Below are positions 34,977 through 42,556 of a stretch of DNA of 64,000 nucleotides, in pieces. Every line of letters starts with the position of its first letter. The first letter of the stretch is position 1. Source of the stretch: Actinoallomurus liliacearum. Lineage in GTDB: Bacteria > Actinomycetota > Actinomycetes > Streptosporangiales > Streptosporangiaceae. The position numbers and the translations under genes are program-made. The DNA is taken from contig NZ_BAABHJ010000002.1 in the NCBI RefSeq assembly GCF_039542035.1, positions 372,001 to 436,000 on the forward strand, given 5' to 3'. The notes beneath the pieces were generated by a model. It was given only the letters and a program-made list of their open reading frames with translations, was not told where the DNA came from and ran no database searches.

Positions 34977-35366
34977 TCAGGCGCCGCCTTCCGCCTGGAG
35001 CAGCCGCTGGAGGAGCGCTTCGTCTTCCGGCGGCAGCGATGAGACGAAGCGGGCCAGCGTCCCGGCGCGGTCACGGCGGCGGTCCAGCAGCTCGGTCATC
35101 GCACGGGCGGTGTGGTCGGCCTCATCCATCGTCGGGGCGTAGGAGTACCCGCCTCGCGCGGTCGGCTCGCGGGTGACCAGGTTCTTGCGGTGCAGGCGGG
35201 TGAGGGTCGACATGACGGTGGTGTAGGCCAGCCGGTCGCCGAGCTCCAGCTGCACCTCGGCGGGCGTCATCGGCCGCCCGAGCGCCCACAGCACCGCGAG
35301 CACTTCGTCTTCCAGCATGCCCGGGGGCCGGCGGGGGGCGGCGCCATCGCCGTTCATTCGGTTCAC
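34977..35366 (-). CDS. BlaI/MecI-family repressor (pair 1)
   Basis: 129 aa from GTG 35366, seven bases after AAGGAG. Winged helix: MLEDEVLAVLWALGRPMTPAEVQLELGDRLAYTTVMSTLTRLHRKNLVTREPTARGGYSYAPTM, with the family's hallmark AYTTVMSTLTRL recognition helix. The C-terminal dimerisation helices are DHTARAMTELLDRRRDRAGTLARFVSSLPPEDEALLQRLL. Three operator copies lie 29-72 bp upstream (35395-35438), so it represses itself and the divergent glycosyltransferase (inference from position). It shares its fold and much of its sequence with the repressor at 38643-39020. Confidence 0.92.
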   Translation of the reverse strand: MNRMNGDGAAPRRPPGMLEDEVLAVLWALGRPMTPAEVQLELGDRLAYTTVMSTLTRLHRKNLVTREPTARGGYSYAPTMDEADHTARAMTELLDRRRDRAGTLARFVSSLPPEDEALLQRLLQAEGGA

Positions 35367-35394
35367 GGGTGTGCTCCTTCTTCCGGCCACAGTC

Positions 35395-35438
35395 TACGTA
35401 TCAAGTAGTACTATCGCGGTAATACTATTTGAATAGTA
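35395..35438. promoter_or_regulatory. Three BlaI/MecI-type operators in 14-bp phase (site C)
   Basis: TACGTATCAAGTAGTA (35395-35410), TACTATCGCGGTAATA (35409-35424) and TACTATTTGAATAGTA (35423-35438) start exactly 14 bp apart and share their terminal TA pairs. The last has perfect 6-bp arms. The array sits between the divergent BlaI-type repressor and GT4 genes. Confidence 0.75.
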
Positions 35439-35546
35439 CCTATTTCTGCTGGTCACGAGTTGCCCACCGATCCGGCATTAACCCCCGACATCCCGGCGCG
35501 GGCAGGGCCTGGCCGGGATGACGTCCACCCCCTGGAGATGCCGCGC

Positions 35547-36716
35547 ATGAAGATCACGTTCCTTCTCGGGTCCGCCTATGGCATGGGCGGCACGATCCGC
35601 GCCACGCTCACCCTGGCCGGCCACCTCGCGGCGCGGCACGAGATCGAGATCATCACCTTGCACCGGCGGCGGACCGATCCGTTCTTTCCGATCGATGAGC
35701 GCATCGGCGTCCGCACGCTGATGGACGTTCGCAAGGGAGCACGTCCCGGTCGCCTCGACGCCCGGTTGGGCCGGCACAACAGCCGGCTGGTGCCCCGCAG
35801 CGAGAGGATCTGGCCGGAGGTCACGTTGCGCGGTGACTACCGGATGTGGCGGGCGTTGCGCGGGCTGGAGACCGATGTGCTGGTCACGACCCGCCCGGCG
35901 TTCAATCTGCTGGCCGCCAGGTTCGCCCCGCGCGACGTCGTCGTGGTCGGTCAGGAACACCTTCACCTGGACGCGCACCGCCCGGGCCTGAAGGAGCACA
36001 TGCGCCGCTGGTACCCACGCCTGGACGCCCTGGTGACCCTCACCGAGGCCGACCGGCGCGCCTACACCGGCTTCCTCGCCGACGCGCCCACCCGCCTGCA
36101 GGTCATCCCGAACGCCCTGTCCGCGGGCGCCAAGCCGATCTCCGGCCTGGACGCCCCCGTGATCGCCGCGGCCGGCCGCATGGCCAAGGTCAAACACTAC
36201 GAACGGCTCATCGCCGCCTTCGCCAAAGTCACCGCCACCCATCCCGACTGGACCCTGCGCCTGTACGGGACCGGCCCCGAACTCGACCGGCTGCGTACCG
36301 TCGCCGCCCACCACGACCTGGGCGACAAGGTCGCGTTCATGGGCCGCACCAGCGACATCCACGCCGCGTTCGCCCAGGCCTCCGTCGTCGCGCTGTCCTC
36401 GTCCTTCGAAGGCTTCGGCATGACCATCATCGAAGCCTTCGCCTGCGGTGTCCCGGTCGTCAGCTTCGACTGCCCCCAGGGCCCCCGTGAAATCATCACC
36501 CACGGCCGGAACGGGCTCCTCGTACCACCCGGCGACACCGACGCCCTGGCCGACGCGCTCGGCCGGCTCATCGACGACCCCGGCGAACGCCGCGCCATGG
36601 GCGCGGCCGCCCACCAGGCCGCCGCCCGCTACGACCTCGCCACCACCGCCTGGCAATGGGAGACCCTCCTCACCGACCTCCTCGCCGCCCGCGCGAAAGG
36701 ACGCGTGCGTCGATAG
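35547..36716 (+). CDS. GT4-family glycosyltransferase
   Basis: 389 aa from ATG 35547, with GGAG nine bases upstream. GT-B fold: the N-terminal domain starts MKITFLLGSAYGMGGTIRATLTLAGHLAARHEIEIITLHR. The C-terminal domain has the start IAAAGRMAKVKHYERLIAAFAKV, nucleotide-sugar contacts SSFEGFGMTIIEAFACGVPVVSFDC (E-x7-E motif) and GPREIITHGRNGLLVPPGD. Homologues include teichoic-acid and glycolipid glycosyltransferases, so a cell-envelope polymer is the likely product. Transcribed away from a triple BlaI operator array, which links its expression to envelope stress (inference). Confidence 0.9.
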   Translation: MKITFLLGSAYGMGGTIRATLTLAGHLAARHEIEIITLHRRRTDPFFPIDERIGVRTLMDVRKGARPGRLDARLGRHNSRLVPRSERIWPEVTLRGDYRMWRALRGLETDVLVTTRPAFNLLAARFAPRDVVVVGQEHLHLDAHRPGLKEHMRRWYPRLDALVTLTEADRRAYTGFLADAPTRLQVIPNALSAGAKPISGLDAPVIAAAGRMAKVKHYERLIAAFAKVTATHPDWTLRLYGTGPELDRLRTVAAHHDLGDKVAFMGRTSDIHAAFAQASVVALSSSFEGFGMTIIEAFACGVPVVSFDCPQGPREIITHGRNGLLVPPGDTDALADALGRLIDDPGERRAMGAAAHQAAARYDLATTAWQWETLLTDLLAARAKGRVRR

Positions 36717-36784
36717 GTCGTACGGTCGGATCGCGGCCGGGACGGTCGTACGAAGGTCGCGGGTCCACGGTCACGGATCCACGG

Positions 36785-37585
36785 TCACGTGCCGGTGACC
36801 GTCCGGACGGCGGCGACGTACCGGCGGACCGCCGGTGCGGGGGCCTCGCCGGCCGGCAGCTCCACCACGAAGGCGCTGTCGGGCACCACGGTGTTCTCCC
36901 ATCCGGTGGCGCTGCCGGGGTAGTCGGTCAGCGGCCGGGCGGGCAGCCCCACCTGGCGGGCGAAGCGCCGCGCGACGGCCTGCGGCCCCTCCGAGGTGTC
37001 GACGACGGCCATGTGCTGGTGGAACCAGATCCCCACGGTGGGCCTGACCCTGCGGATCAACGCGGCGGCGGCCTGGGACTCCGGCTCCGACAACGGCCCG
37101 GCGCCCGCGAAGAACTCCGAACCCGCCGGCCCCAGAGACCGCCATCGGGCGGGGAAGTTCCGGTTGAGGTCGACTCCGTGGGCGTTGCCGCGCGTACGGG
37201 CCGCGACCCCGTCCGGATCGAGAACCGGGATCAACCACAGGTCGGCATGGGCCGGGGCGGGACCCTCGATGAGGGCACGGGCGACCGCGATCCCCGCCGG
37301 TTCGTCGCCGTGCACGCAGCCGACCACGAGCACCTTGCGCGGGGCCGCCGGGTCGCCCGACTCGACCGCGACGAGCGGGCGGCCGCGTACGGACCTGCCC
37401 AGGGTGAGGGTGCGGTGGACCGTCCCAGGCGAGGACGCTCCGCCGGGGGCGGGGTGACGCGTCGTCGCGGTGTCGCCGGGGCTCGCGCAGGCGCACGGCG
37501 GGAGCAGCGACACCAGGGCGAACGCAATCAGCCGCGCCGTGCCGCCGCGGCCCCACCGGGGCCGGGCCGGTCCTCGCTTCGTCAC
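36785..37585 (-). CDS. Secreted M14-family zinc carboxypeptidase / murein-peptide amidase-like
   Basis: 266 aa. N-terminal signal peptide (ARLIAFALVSLLPPCACAS; a Cys near the cleavage site leaves a lipoprotein possible). M14 zinc ligands: GCVHGDEPAG (HxxE) and the later His in IWFHQHMAVVD. Substrate motifs PVLDPDGVAARTRGNAHGVDLNRNFP are typical of MpaA-like enzymes and bacterial carboxypeptidases, and the catalytic Glu is in AFVVELPAGE. Likely trims wall or peptide substrates outside the membrane. It converges with the GT4 gene and lies beside the phosphoesterase gene, within the envelope-stress region, but no BlaI-type operator precedes it. Confidence 0.85.
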   Translation of the reverse strand: MTKRGPARPRWGRGGTARLIAFALVSLLPPCACASPGDTATTRHPAPGGASSPGTVHRTLTLGRSVRGRPLVAVESGDPAAPRKVLVVGCVHGDEPAGIAVARALIEGPAPAHADLWLIPVLDPDGVAARTRGNAHGVDLNRNFPARWRSLGPAGSEFFAGAGPLSEPESQAAAALIRRVRPTVGIWFHQHMAVVDTSEGPQAVARRFARQVGLPARPLTDYPGSATGWENTVVPDSAFVVELPAGEAPAPAVRRYVAAVRTVTGT

Positions 37586-37698
37586 GGTCGCCTCACCCCC
37601 TGGCGCACGCCGGCCGCCGGAGAGACCCGGAGGAACGCGCCGCTCGGCCGCGGACTTCCCCTACCCGGAAACCTACCGGGAGGCCTCCGGCTCCGGGG

Positions 37699-38586
37699 TC
37701 AGCTCGGGCCGGCCGTCCAGACGTCGGTGATGGGGCTGCGCGCGGCGCTCGCCCCGGCGTGGGAGAGCCCGTAGGCGTCCTCGATCGTCCGGAGCACGCT
37801 GTAGTGGTCGATCTTCTCCGGGTACCTCCCGGGCTTGACCCGCGCTCCGGCGAAGATCGTGGCGATCTTGTTGCCGGGCGATCCGTCGTTCTCGTCGAAG
37901 GTGACTATGAGCACACTGTCGTGGGTGCTCGCCCACCGGACATAGCCGTCGAGATTGCTCCTGAGCCAGGAGTCTCCGGTCTTGACCGGGCAGTTGTGCA
38001 TGTCGTCGCACATGTCCGGGATGACGAACGACACCGTGGGCAGCGCCGAGTAGTCGGACGGGAAGTCGGCGAAGGACCGGCCGACGGCGTCCGGCAGGTC
38101 CGGGAAGTCCGCCCAGGGGACGTGCTTGCGGGCGTAGCGGCCGCTGACGCAGGCGGTCCGGTCGAAGACCGGCGAGGCCTCGGCGAACCCCGCGAAGGTC
38201 AGCCCCGCCGCGGACAGCTCCGAGGCGAGGTTCGGAGCCGAGTAGGTGTGGGGGCAGGAGTCGTCGGTCAGCCCTTGCGTCGACCCGGAGAACAGCGCCA
38301 GGTAGTTCGGCTCGCTCGGGTGCCGTACCGCGTAGGAGTTCGTGAACAGCGCGCCGGACCCGGCCAGCGAGCTGATGTACGGCGCGTCGGGGGCGCCGAT
38401 CACCTGCCGGTCGGACTTGTTCTCCAGCACCACGACGACGACGTGCGCCGGCCGCGGCACCTCGCGGACCGCCGGGTGCTGGCCGCCGGCGTGGGTCACC
38501 CCGTCGTTCCCGCAGCCGGCCGCCGACCACGTCGTGAGGATCGTCGCCGTGAGGAGCAGTGCGCGGCGGAAACGCCGGTCCTTCAC
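37699..38586 (-). CDS. Phosphoesterase-family (acid phosphatase / phospholipase C type) lipoprotein
   Basis: 295 aa from GTG 38586, six bases after GGAGG. The signal peptide ends in WSAAGC, a plausible lipobox. Catalytic-domain motifs of PF04185: HVVVVVLENKSDRQV (metal-binding Glu-Asn), GALFTNSYAVRHPSEPNYLALFSG (nucleophile region), PDMCDDMHNC, and VLIVTFDENDGSPGNKIATIFAG with the metal-binding DEND. Probably removes phosphate from lipid or polyprenyl substrates at the outer membrane face. A perfect-arm BlaI-type operator lies 26 bp upstream, and the second BlaI-type gene ends 57 bp upstream on the same strand. Confidence 0.85.
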   Translation of the reverse strand: MKDRRFRRALLLTATILTTWSAAGCGNDGVTHAGGQHPAVREVPRPAHVVVVVLENKSDRQVIGAPDAPYISSLAGSGALFTNSYAVRHPSEPNYLALFSGSTQGLTDDSCPHTYSAPNLASELSAAGLTFAGFAEASPVFDRTACVSGRYARKHVPWADFPDLPDAVGRSFADFPSDYSALPTVSFVIPDMCDDMHNCPVKTGDSWLRSNLDGYVRWASTHDSVLIVTFDENDGSPGNKIATIFAGARVKPGRYPEKIDHYSVLRTIEDAYGLSHAGASAARSPITDVWTAGPS

Positions 38587-38611
38587 AGCGGACCTCCGAT
38601 GCGAGAGCAAC

Positions 38612-38627
38612 TACTACATGAATAGTA
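38612..38627 (-). promoter_or_regulatory. BlaI/MecI-type operator (site D)
   Basis: TACTACATGAATAGTA, TACTA/TAGTA arms. On the minus strand it reads through TAGTAGTT, the same element as at sites A and F. It lies between the repressor stop and the phosphoesterase start. Confidence 0.65.
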
Positions 38628-38642
38628 GCATTCGGTCGTACG

Positions 38643-39020
38643 TCACTCGGCGTCTTCCTGACGCAGCAGTTGCTGCAGCAGGACCTCGTCCTCGGGACTC
38701 AGTTCGGAGACGAATCGGGCCAGCACCGCGGCCCGGTCGCGACGGCGGCTCAGGAGGTCGTGCATCGCGGTGGCCGTGTGGGCGGCCTCGTCGACGTTGG
38801 GCGAGTAGACGAACCCGCGCCCCTCACGGGTGCGCGTCGCCAGACCCTTACGGTGCAGCCGCGCCAGGGTGGTCATCACCGTCGTGTAAGCCGGCGTGTC
38901 GGGCAGCACCGCCTGCACGTCCGCGGGACTCATCGGCCGGCCGCCGTGCCACAGCGCGGCCAGCACGGCGTCCTCCAGCATGCCGGCGGGTCGCCGCCCC
39001 GGCTCATGCTCCTTGGTCAC
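38643..39020 (-). CDS. BlaI/MecI-family repressor (pair 2)
   Basis: 125 aa from GTG 39020, six bases after GGAG. Winged helix: GMLEDAVLAALWHGGRPMSPADVQAVLPDTPAYTTVMTTLARLHRKGLATRTREGRGFVYSPNV. The AYTTVMTTLARLHRKGL recognition segment is nearly identical to that of pair 1 (AYTTVMSTLTRLHRKNL), so both should bind the same operator type. C-terminal dimer helices (LLSRRRDRAAVLARFVSELSPEDEVLLQQLL) include the region cleaved in MecI/BlaI. An operator copy lies 23 bp upstream (autoregulation). Divergent from its M56 partner, unlike pair 1, which is co-linear. Confidence 0.92.
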   Translation of the reverse strand: MTKEHEPGRRPAGMLEDAVLAALWHGGRPMSPADVQAVLPDTPAYTTVMTTLARLHRKGLATRTREGRGFVYSPNVDEAAHTATAMHDLLSRRRDRAAVLARFVSELSPEDEVLLQQLLRQEDAE

Positions 39021-39042
39021 GTCCTGCTCCAGACACCTCAGG

Positions 39043-39058
39043 TATTACCTCGATAGTA
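39043..39058. promoter_or_regulatory. BlaI/MecI-type operator (site E)
   Basis: TATTACCTCGATAGTA: right arm CGATAGTA matches the consensus, left arm is degenerate. Lies in the divergent region between repressor 2 and M56 peptidase 2. Confidence 0.55.
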
Positions 39059-39113
39059 GATCGACCGGCGACCGGGCGCAGCCCTCGACCCGCCACCGTC
39101 TCCCAGGCCCATA

Positions 39114-40154
39114 ATGAACGGCATGGTCGTCGACGTCTGGATGCCGCTGCTGATCCCCCTGCTCGCGGTGCCGCTCGTCCGTCTCCTCGCGGACCGCCTG
39201 GCACCCCGACCGGCCTCCTGGCTCCTGGCCGCCACCGGTGCCCTGCTGTCCGGCTGCACCATGCTGGCACTCGGCCTGCTGACCGGCGCGGGCCTGCTCC
39301 GGCTCGGCTTCGTGGCGGCCGCCGAGCACCTGTCTCCGCTCCTGCTACGGCGGATGTCGCCGACCCCGCTGCCGCTGGCCTGGGCGGCCGGCCTCGCCTT
39401 GGCCGTCACGATCGGCCTCGCGGGCTGGACGCTCCACCGGCGGGTCACCGCCCTGCTGCTGGCCGCGAAGACCGCACCGTCCCGGCGCGGCGGTCTCGCC
39501 GTGCTGCCGGACGACCTCCCGGACGCCTACGCCGTACCCGGACGCCCCGGCACCGTCGTGGTGACGACCGGCATGCTCCGCGCCCTCGACGCCCGGGAAC
39601 GTGAGGTGCTGCTCGCCCACGAGCGCGCGCATCTGTCCGGTCGCCACCACTGGTTCACCCTGGTGGTGGACGTGGCGGCCGTCCTGCATCCGGCGCTGAT
39701 CGCGCTGCGCGCGCCGCTCCGGTACCACCTCGAGCGCTGGGCCGACGAGTCGGCGGCGGGCGCGGTCGGGGACCGGCGCCTCGTGGCCCGCGCCATCGCG
39801 CGGGCGGCGCTGGCCGGCGGCCGGTCGGGCTCCGCCCCGGCGGGGGCGTTCTCCGCGACCGCCGGTCCCGTCCCCCGCCGCGTCGCGGCGCTGCTGACCG
39901 CTCCGCCGACGAGACGCTCTCGGCTGCTGCCCGGCATGGCGGCGGCCCTGGTCGCCTGCGTGGCGCTGTCGGGCGGGGGCGCGCTGGACGCCGCCACCGA
40001 TCTCCGGGGCAGCATGGAGGCCATGGAGGTCCACCGCCACCACAGGTCCGGGACCGCCGAGACCATCCTCGCCGCCTACACCGGCCGGACGGCCGCCGTC
40101 CGTCAGCCGACCCCGAGCCAGATCAGGCTGCCGAGGCCGGCCAGGACGCAGTAG
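39114..40154 (+). CDS. BlaR/MecR-like M56 membrane metallopeptidase, short form (pair 2)
   Basis: 346 aa, or 343 aa if translation starts at ATG 39123. A CATAAT box (39110-39115) lies exactly 7 nt before 39123 and no ribosome-binding site is visible, so a leaderless start at 39123 is attractive. Three N-terminal TM segments precede the zinc motif HERAH in REVLLAHERAHLSGRHHW, then LERWADESAAGAVGDRR and one late TM. As in pair 1, the extracellular beta-lactam-binding domain is missing. The LERWADE-GDRR spacing is the same in both proteins, indicating paralogues. The 3' end overlaps the convergent uppP gene by 52 bp. Confidence 0.85.
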   Translation: MNGMVVDVWMPLLIPLLAVPLVRLLADRLAPRPASWLLAATGALLSGCTMLALGLLTGAGLLRLGFVAAAEHLSPLLLRRMSPTPLPLAWAAGLALAVTIGLAGWTLHRRVTALLLAAKTAPSRRGGLAVLPDDLPDAYAVPGRPGTVVVTTGMLRALDAREREVLLAHERAHLSGRHHWFTLVVDVAAVLHPALIALRAPLRYHLERWADESAAGAVGDRRLVARAIARAALAGGRSGSAPAGAFSATAGPVPRRVAALLTAPPTRRSRLLPGMAAALVACVALSGGGALDAATDLRGSMEAMEVHRHHRSGTAETILAAYTGRTAAVRQPTPSQIRLPRPARTQ

Positions 40155-41023
40155 ACGGCGAACGGCGTCAGCGTCCGGGTCTCGAAGTACCGCGTGAGGA
40201 AACGCACCGACGCGTACGCCCCGACGCCCGACAGGGCGCTGCCGACCAGGACCTGGCCGTGGATGCCGTTGCCGAGCGGACCGGCCAGGTCGGGGATCTT
40301 CAGCAGCCCGGCCGCGAGGATGACCGGGGTGGCCAGCAGGAACGAGAAGCGCGCGGCGTCCTCGTGGGACAGCCCGCGCAGCAGGCCGGCGACCATCGTG
40401 ACGCCCGACCGGCTGATGCCGGGCAGCAGCGCGAGGATCTCCGCCGCGCCGATGGTCGCGGCCCGGCCGAAACCGAGCCGGGCCAGGCGCCGGTCCGACT
40501 CCACGGCCAGGTCGGTCGCCGTGGTCCCGACCGAGGCCGCGACGGCCCGGTCGGCGGCGCGTGACTCCCGGCGGCGCAGCCGCTCCCCCGCGTAGAGGAC
40601 CACGCCGTTGAGGGTGAGGAAGACGGCTGCGGGGACCGGCTTGCCGAGGATGGTCCGGAACGCGTGCTCCGCGAACAGCCCGACGATGCCCACCGGGATG
40701 GTCGCCACGATGATCAGCCAGGCCAGGCGCTGGTCCGGGGTCTCGATGCGGCGATCGCGCAGCGAGGAGAGGAAACCGCCGATGATCCGGAGCCAGTCTC
40801 GCCAGAAGAAGACCAGCAGCGCCAGCGCGGTGGCCACGTGCAGGCCGACGATGAAGGCGAGATAGGGCGACTCGGGCGTCGAGACGTTCAGGTCCCGCGC
40901 CCACCGGCCACCGACCAGGGCCGGGATCAGGACACTGTGCCCGAGACTGGAGACCGGGAACAACTCGGCCACGCCCTGGAACAGCCCGACCACGGCGGCC
41001 TCGGTATACGTCAGATGAGACAC
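40103..41023 (-). CDS. uppP: Undecaprenyl-diphosphatase UppP (BacA)
   Basis: 306 aa. Motif 1 GVAELFPVSSLGHSVL (E-x-x-P-x-S-S-x-G-H) and motif 2 LLPGISRSGVTM (P-G-x-S-R-S-G) carry the active-site residues of UppP. About eight TM helices, usual length (270-310 aa). It dephosphorylates undecaprenyl diphosphate to recycle the lipid carrier for wall synthesis; raised dosage gives bacitracin tolerance (family knowledge). GTG 41023 is chosen as it begins the first conserved helix (LTYTEAAVVGLFQG). Two BlaI-type operators lie 28-61 bp upstream, so lipid-carrier recycling appears to be under the BlaI-type repressors. Confidence 0.92.
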   Translation of the reverse strand: MSHLTYTEAAVVGLFQGVAELFPVSSLGHSVLIPALVGGRWARDLNVSTPESPYLAFIVGLHVATALALLVFFWRDWLRIIGGFLSSLRDRRIETPDQRLAWLIIVATIPVGIVGLFAEHAFRTILGKPVPAAVFLTLNGVVLYAGERLRRRESRAADRAVAASVGTTATDLAVESDRRLARLGFGRAATIGAAEILALLPGISRSGVTMVAGLLRGLSHEDAARFSFLLATPVILAAGLLKIPDLAGPLGNGIHGQVLVGSALSGVGAYASVRFLTRYFETRTLTPFAVYCVLAGLGSLIWLGVG

Positions 41024-41050
41024 CCGTACCCCTACGACTTGGAGATGAAC

Positions 41051-41084
41051 TACTACCGCGATAGTTATTACTATCGCAATCGTA
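41051..41084 (-). promoter_or_regulatory. Two BlaI/MecI-type operators upstream of uppP (site F)
   Basis: TACTACCGCGATAGTT (41051-41066) and TACTATCGCAATCGTA (41069-41084), both near-perfect, 18 bp apart. On the minus strand they flank a TAGTAGTT element as at sites A and D. Confidence 0.7.
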
Positions 41085-41169
41085 GCGAAGATGGGGCTTC
41101 GGGAGCCCGCCCGGGCGCCCCCGGCGTGCGCGTGAACTGTCACCCGCTGGTGAGCCGAGATCGCGCTGG

Positions 41170-41523
41170 TCAATCCGGGTCGGTGGGCAGGAGGGTGCCG
41201 AGCGGGCCGAGGTCGAGGTTCAAGTCCGACATCGACAGACCGAACCGCTCGCACAGCTCCTCCATCGCCTCTTCCAGGCGCATCAGCGTCACGCCGATCT
41301 CCTCGACCTGTTCGTCGGACAGGTCGCCCTGGTCGACCCGCCGGAGGCACTGGCGCTCGACCAGCTGCCGTACGAGTTCGACCACGGTGAGGACCAGCTG
41401 TGCCAGGTCGCGCTGGACGGTCTCGGAGTCGGCCTCGATGCGCCGGCCGCCGCGGCGCACCGGGGCGCCCGCGGGGAGAACGGCGTCCGGGTCGTGCGGA
41501 TGGGCGTCGAAGGGCTCGGTCAC
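41170..41523 (-). CDS. gvpK: Gas vesicle protein GvpK
   Basis: 117 aa from GTG 41523, overlapping the gvpS stop by GTGA. Conserved GvpK core: RIEADSETVQRDLAQLVLTVVELVRQLVERQCLRRVDQGDLSDEQVEEIGVTLMRLEEAMEELCERFGLS. It is an accessory protein needed for vesicle assembly. Last gene of the minus-strand gvp operon. Confidence 0.92.
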   Translation of the reverse strand: MTEPFDAHPHDPDAVLPAGAPVRRGGRRIEADSETVQRDLAQLVLTVVELVRQLVERQCLRRVDQGDLSDEQVEEIGVTLMRLEEAMEELCERFGLSMSDLNLDLGPLGTLLPTDPD

Positions 41524-41768
41524 GGTGCCACCGTCCCCGGGGGGTCGGGTCGTCGCGGTGCGATGACGTCGTCGCCGCCGACCGAGCCGATCAGCACTCG
41601 CAGCGAGATCCGGACCAGGTCGACGTCGGCGATGGACAGGGTCAGGTCGCCGCTGATGACGACGCCGCCGGCGAGCAGGCGGTCGAGCAGGTCGACCAGC
41701 GCCACGCGCTGTGCCGGGACGCCGCCTCGTACGGCCGGCGGGCGCTCGACGGAACGGCCGACCGTCAC
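41520..41768 (-). CDS. gvpS: Gas vesicle protein GvpS (GvpA/J-fold)
   Basis: 82 aa from GTG 41768; GTGA overlaps at both ends couple it to gvpL and gvpK. The GvpA-like core is VALVDLLDRLLAGGVVISGDLTLSIADVDLVRISLRVLIGSV, but the N-terminus is longer and the second helix shorter than in GvpA, as in actinobacterial GvpS. Probably a minor wall or tip component. Confidence 0.85.
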   Translation of the reverse strand: MTVGRSVERPPAVRGGVPAQRVALVDLLDRLLAGGVVISGDLTLSIADVDLVRISLRVLIGSVGGDDVIAPRRPDPPGTVAP

Positions 41769-42556
41769 GCGGCCCCTCCCGCTCCGGGTTCGCCGACCGT
41801 GAAGGAGTACGGCGCCCACGGCCCGGTGAGCTGAACGTCCAGTTCCGGGTCGCGGAGCGCGGCGACTGCGGCGGCGAACTCCTCACCCCGCTCGTCATCG
41901 ACGAGGTACGCGCCGTTCAGCACCATCCAGTCGTCCCGGCCGGACAGCTGCGGGTCCTGTGCCCGGTGGTGCCGGCGCGCCACCGCGATCCCGGCGAGGA
42001 CGGAGTCGATCCGCTCGGCGCGCGAGGCCGCACGGCGCCATGCCTCCTCGCGCGTGCGCAGGTTCGTCCGGCGCCGCTTCAGGTACGCCGTCCCCGGGCG
42101 GCCCGAGGGGCTCTCCGCCGCGTCGCCGGCCCCCGTGTCGTCCGGTGCGCCGCCCTGCGGAGTGGCGAAGACCTTCACGCCCCACTCCCGGCACCCGGCG
42201 ACGCGGGCGAGGACGTCGGCGAGCTCCTCGGCGCGGTCGCGCAGGAGACCCTGAATCTGCTCGTCGCCCCGGTAGACGGTCACGAGCCGTACGGGGGCGA
42301 CCGGGCCGGTCTCCGCCGCCGCCTCGACGACCTGGTGATGGGCCCGCGCCGTCGCCTCCAGCCACGCCAGGTCCTCCAGGTTCCGTTTCAGGGCGGCCTC
42401 GCCGAACTGCGCGAGCGGCACCGTCCCCACGTACGCGGCGAGCCCGGCCTCCGTGACCGTCCGGACCGGCGCGCCCAGCAGCCCGGTCAGGCCCGGCGGC
42501 AACGGCGTCCCGGTGTCCCGGGCGATGGCGTACAGGTACGTTCCCGTGTCAGTCAC
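41765..42556 (-). CDS. gvpL: Gas vesicle protein GvpL (GvpF/L family)
   Basis: 263 aa from GTG 42556. GvpF/L family signatures: GTYLYAIARD at the start, LAAYVGTVPLAQFG, PVAPVRLVTVYRGDEQI and the C-terminal LTGPWAPYSFT (the LxGPWPPYSF motif). A Gly/Pro/Asp-rich insertion near residue 150 is unusual. The start overlaps the end of gvpJ by 8 bp. Assembly factor thought to act at nucleation. Confidence 0.9.
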   Translation of the reverse strand: MTDTGTYLYAIARDTGTPLPPGLTGLLGAPVRTVTEAGLAAYVGTVPLAQFGEAALKRNLEDLAWLEATARAHHQVVEAAAETGPVAPVRLVTVYRGDEQIQGLLRDRAEELADVLARVAGCREWGVKVFATPQGGAPDDTGAGDAAESPSGRPGTAYLKRRRTNLRTREEAWRRAASRAERIDSVLAGIAVARRHHRAQDPQLSGRDDWMVLNGAYLVDDERGEEFAAAVAALRDPELDVQLTGPWAPYSFTVGEPGAGGAA

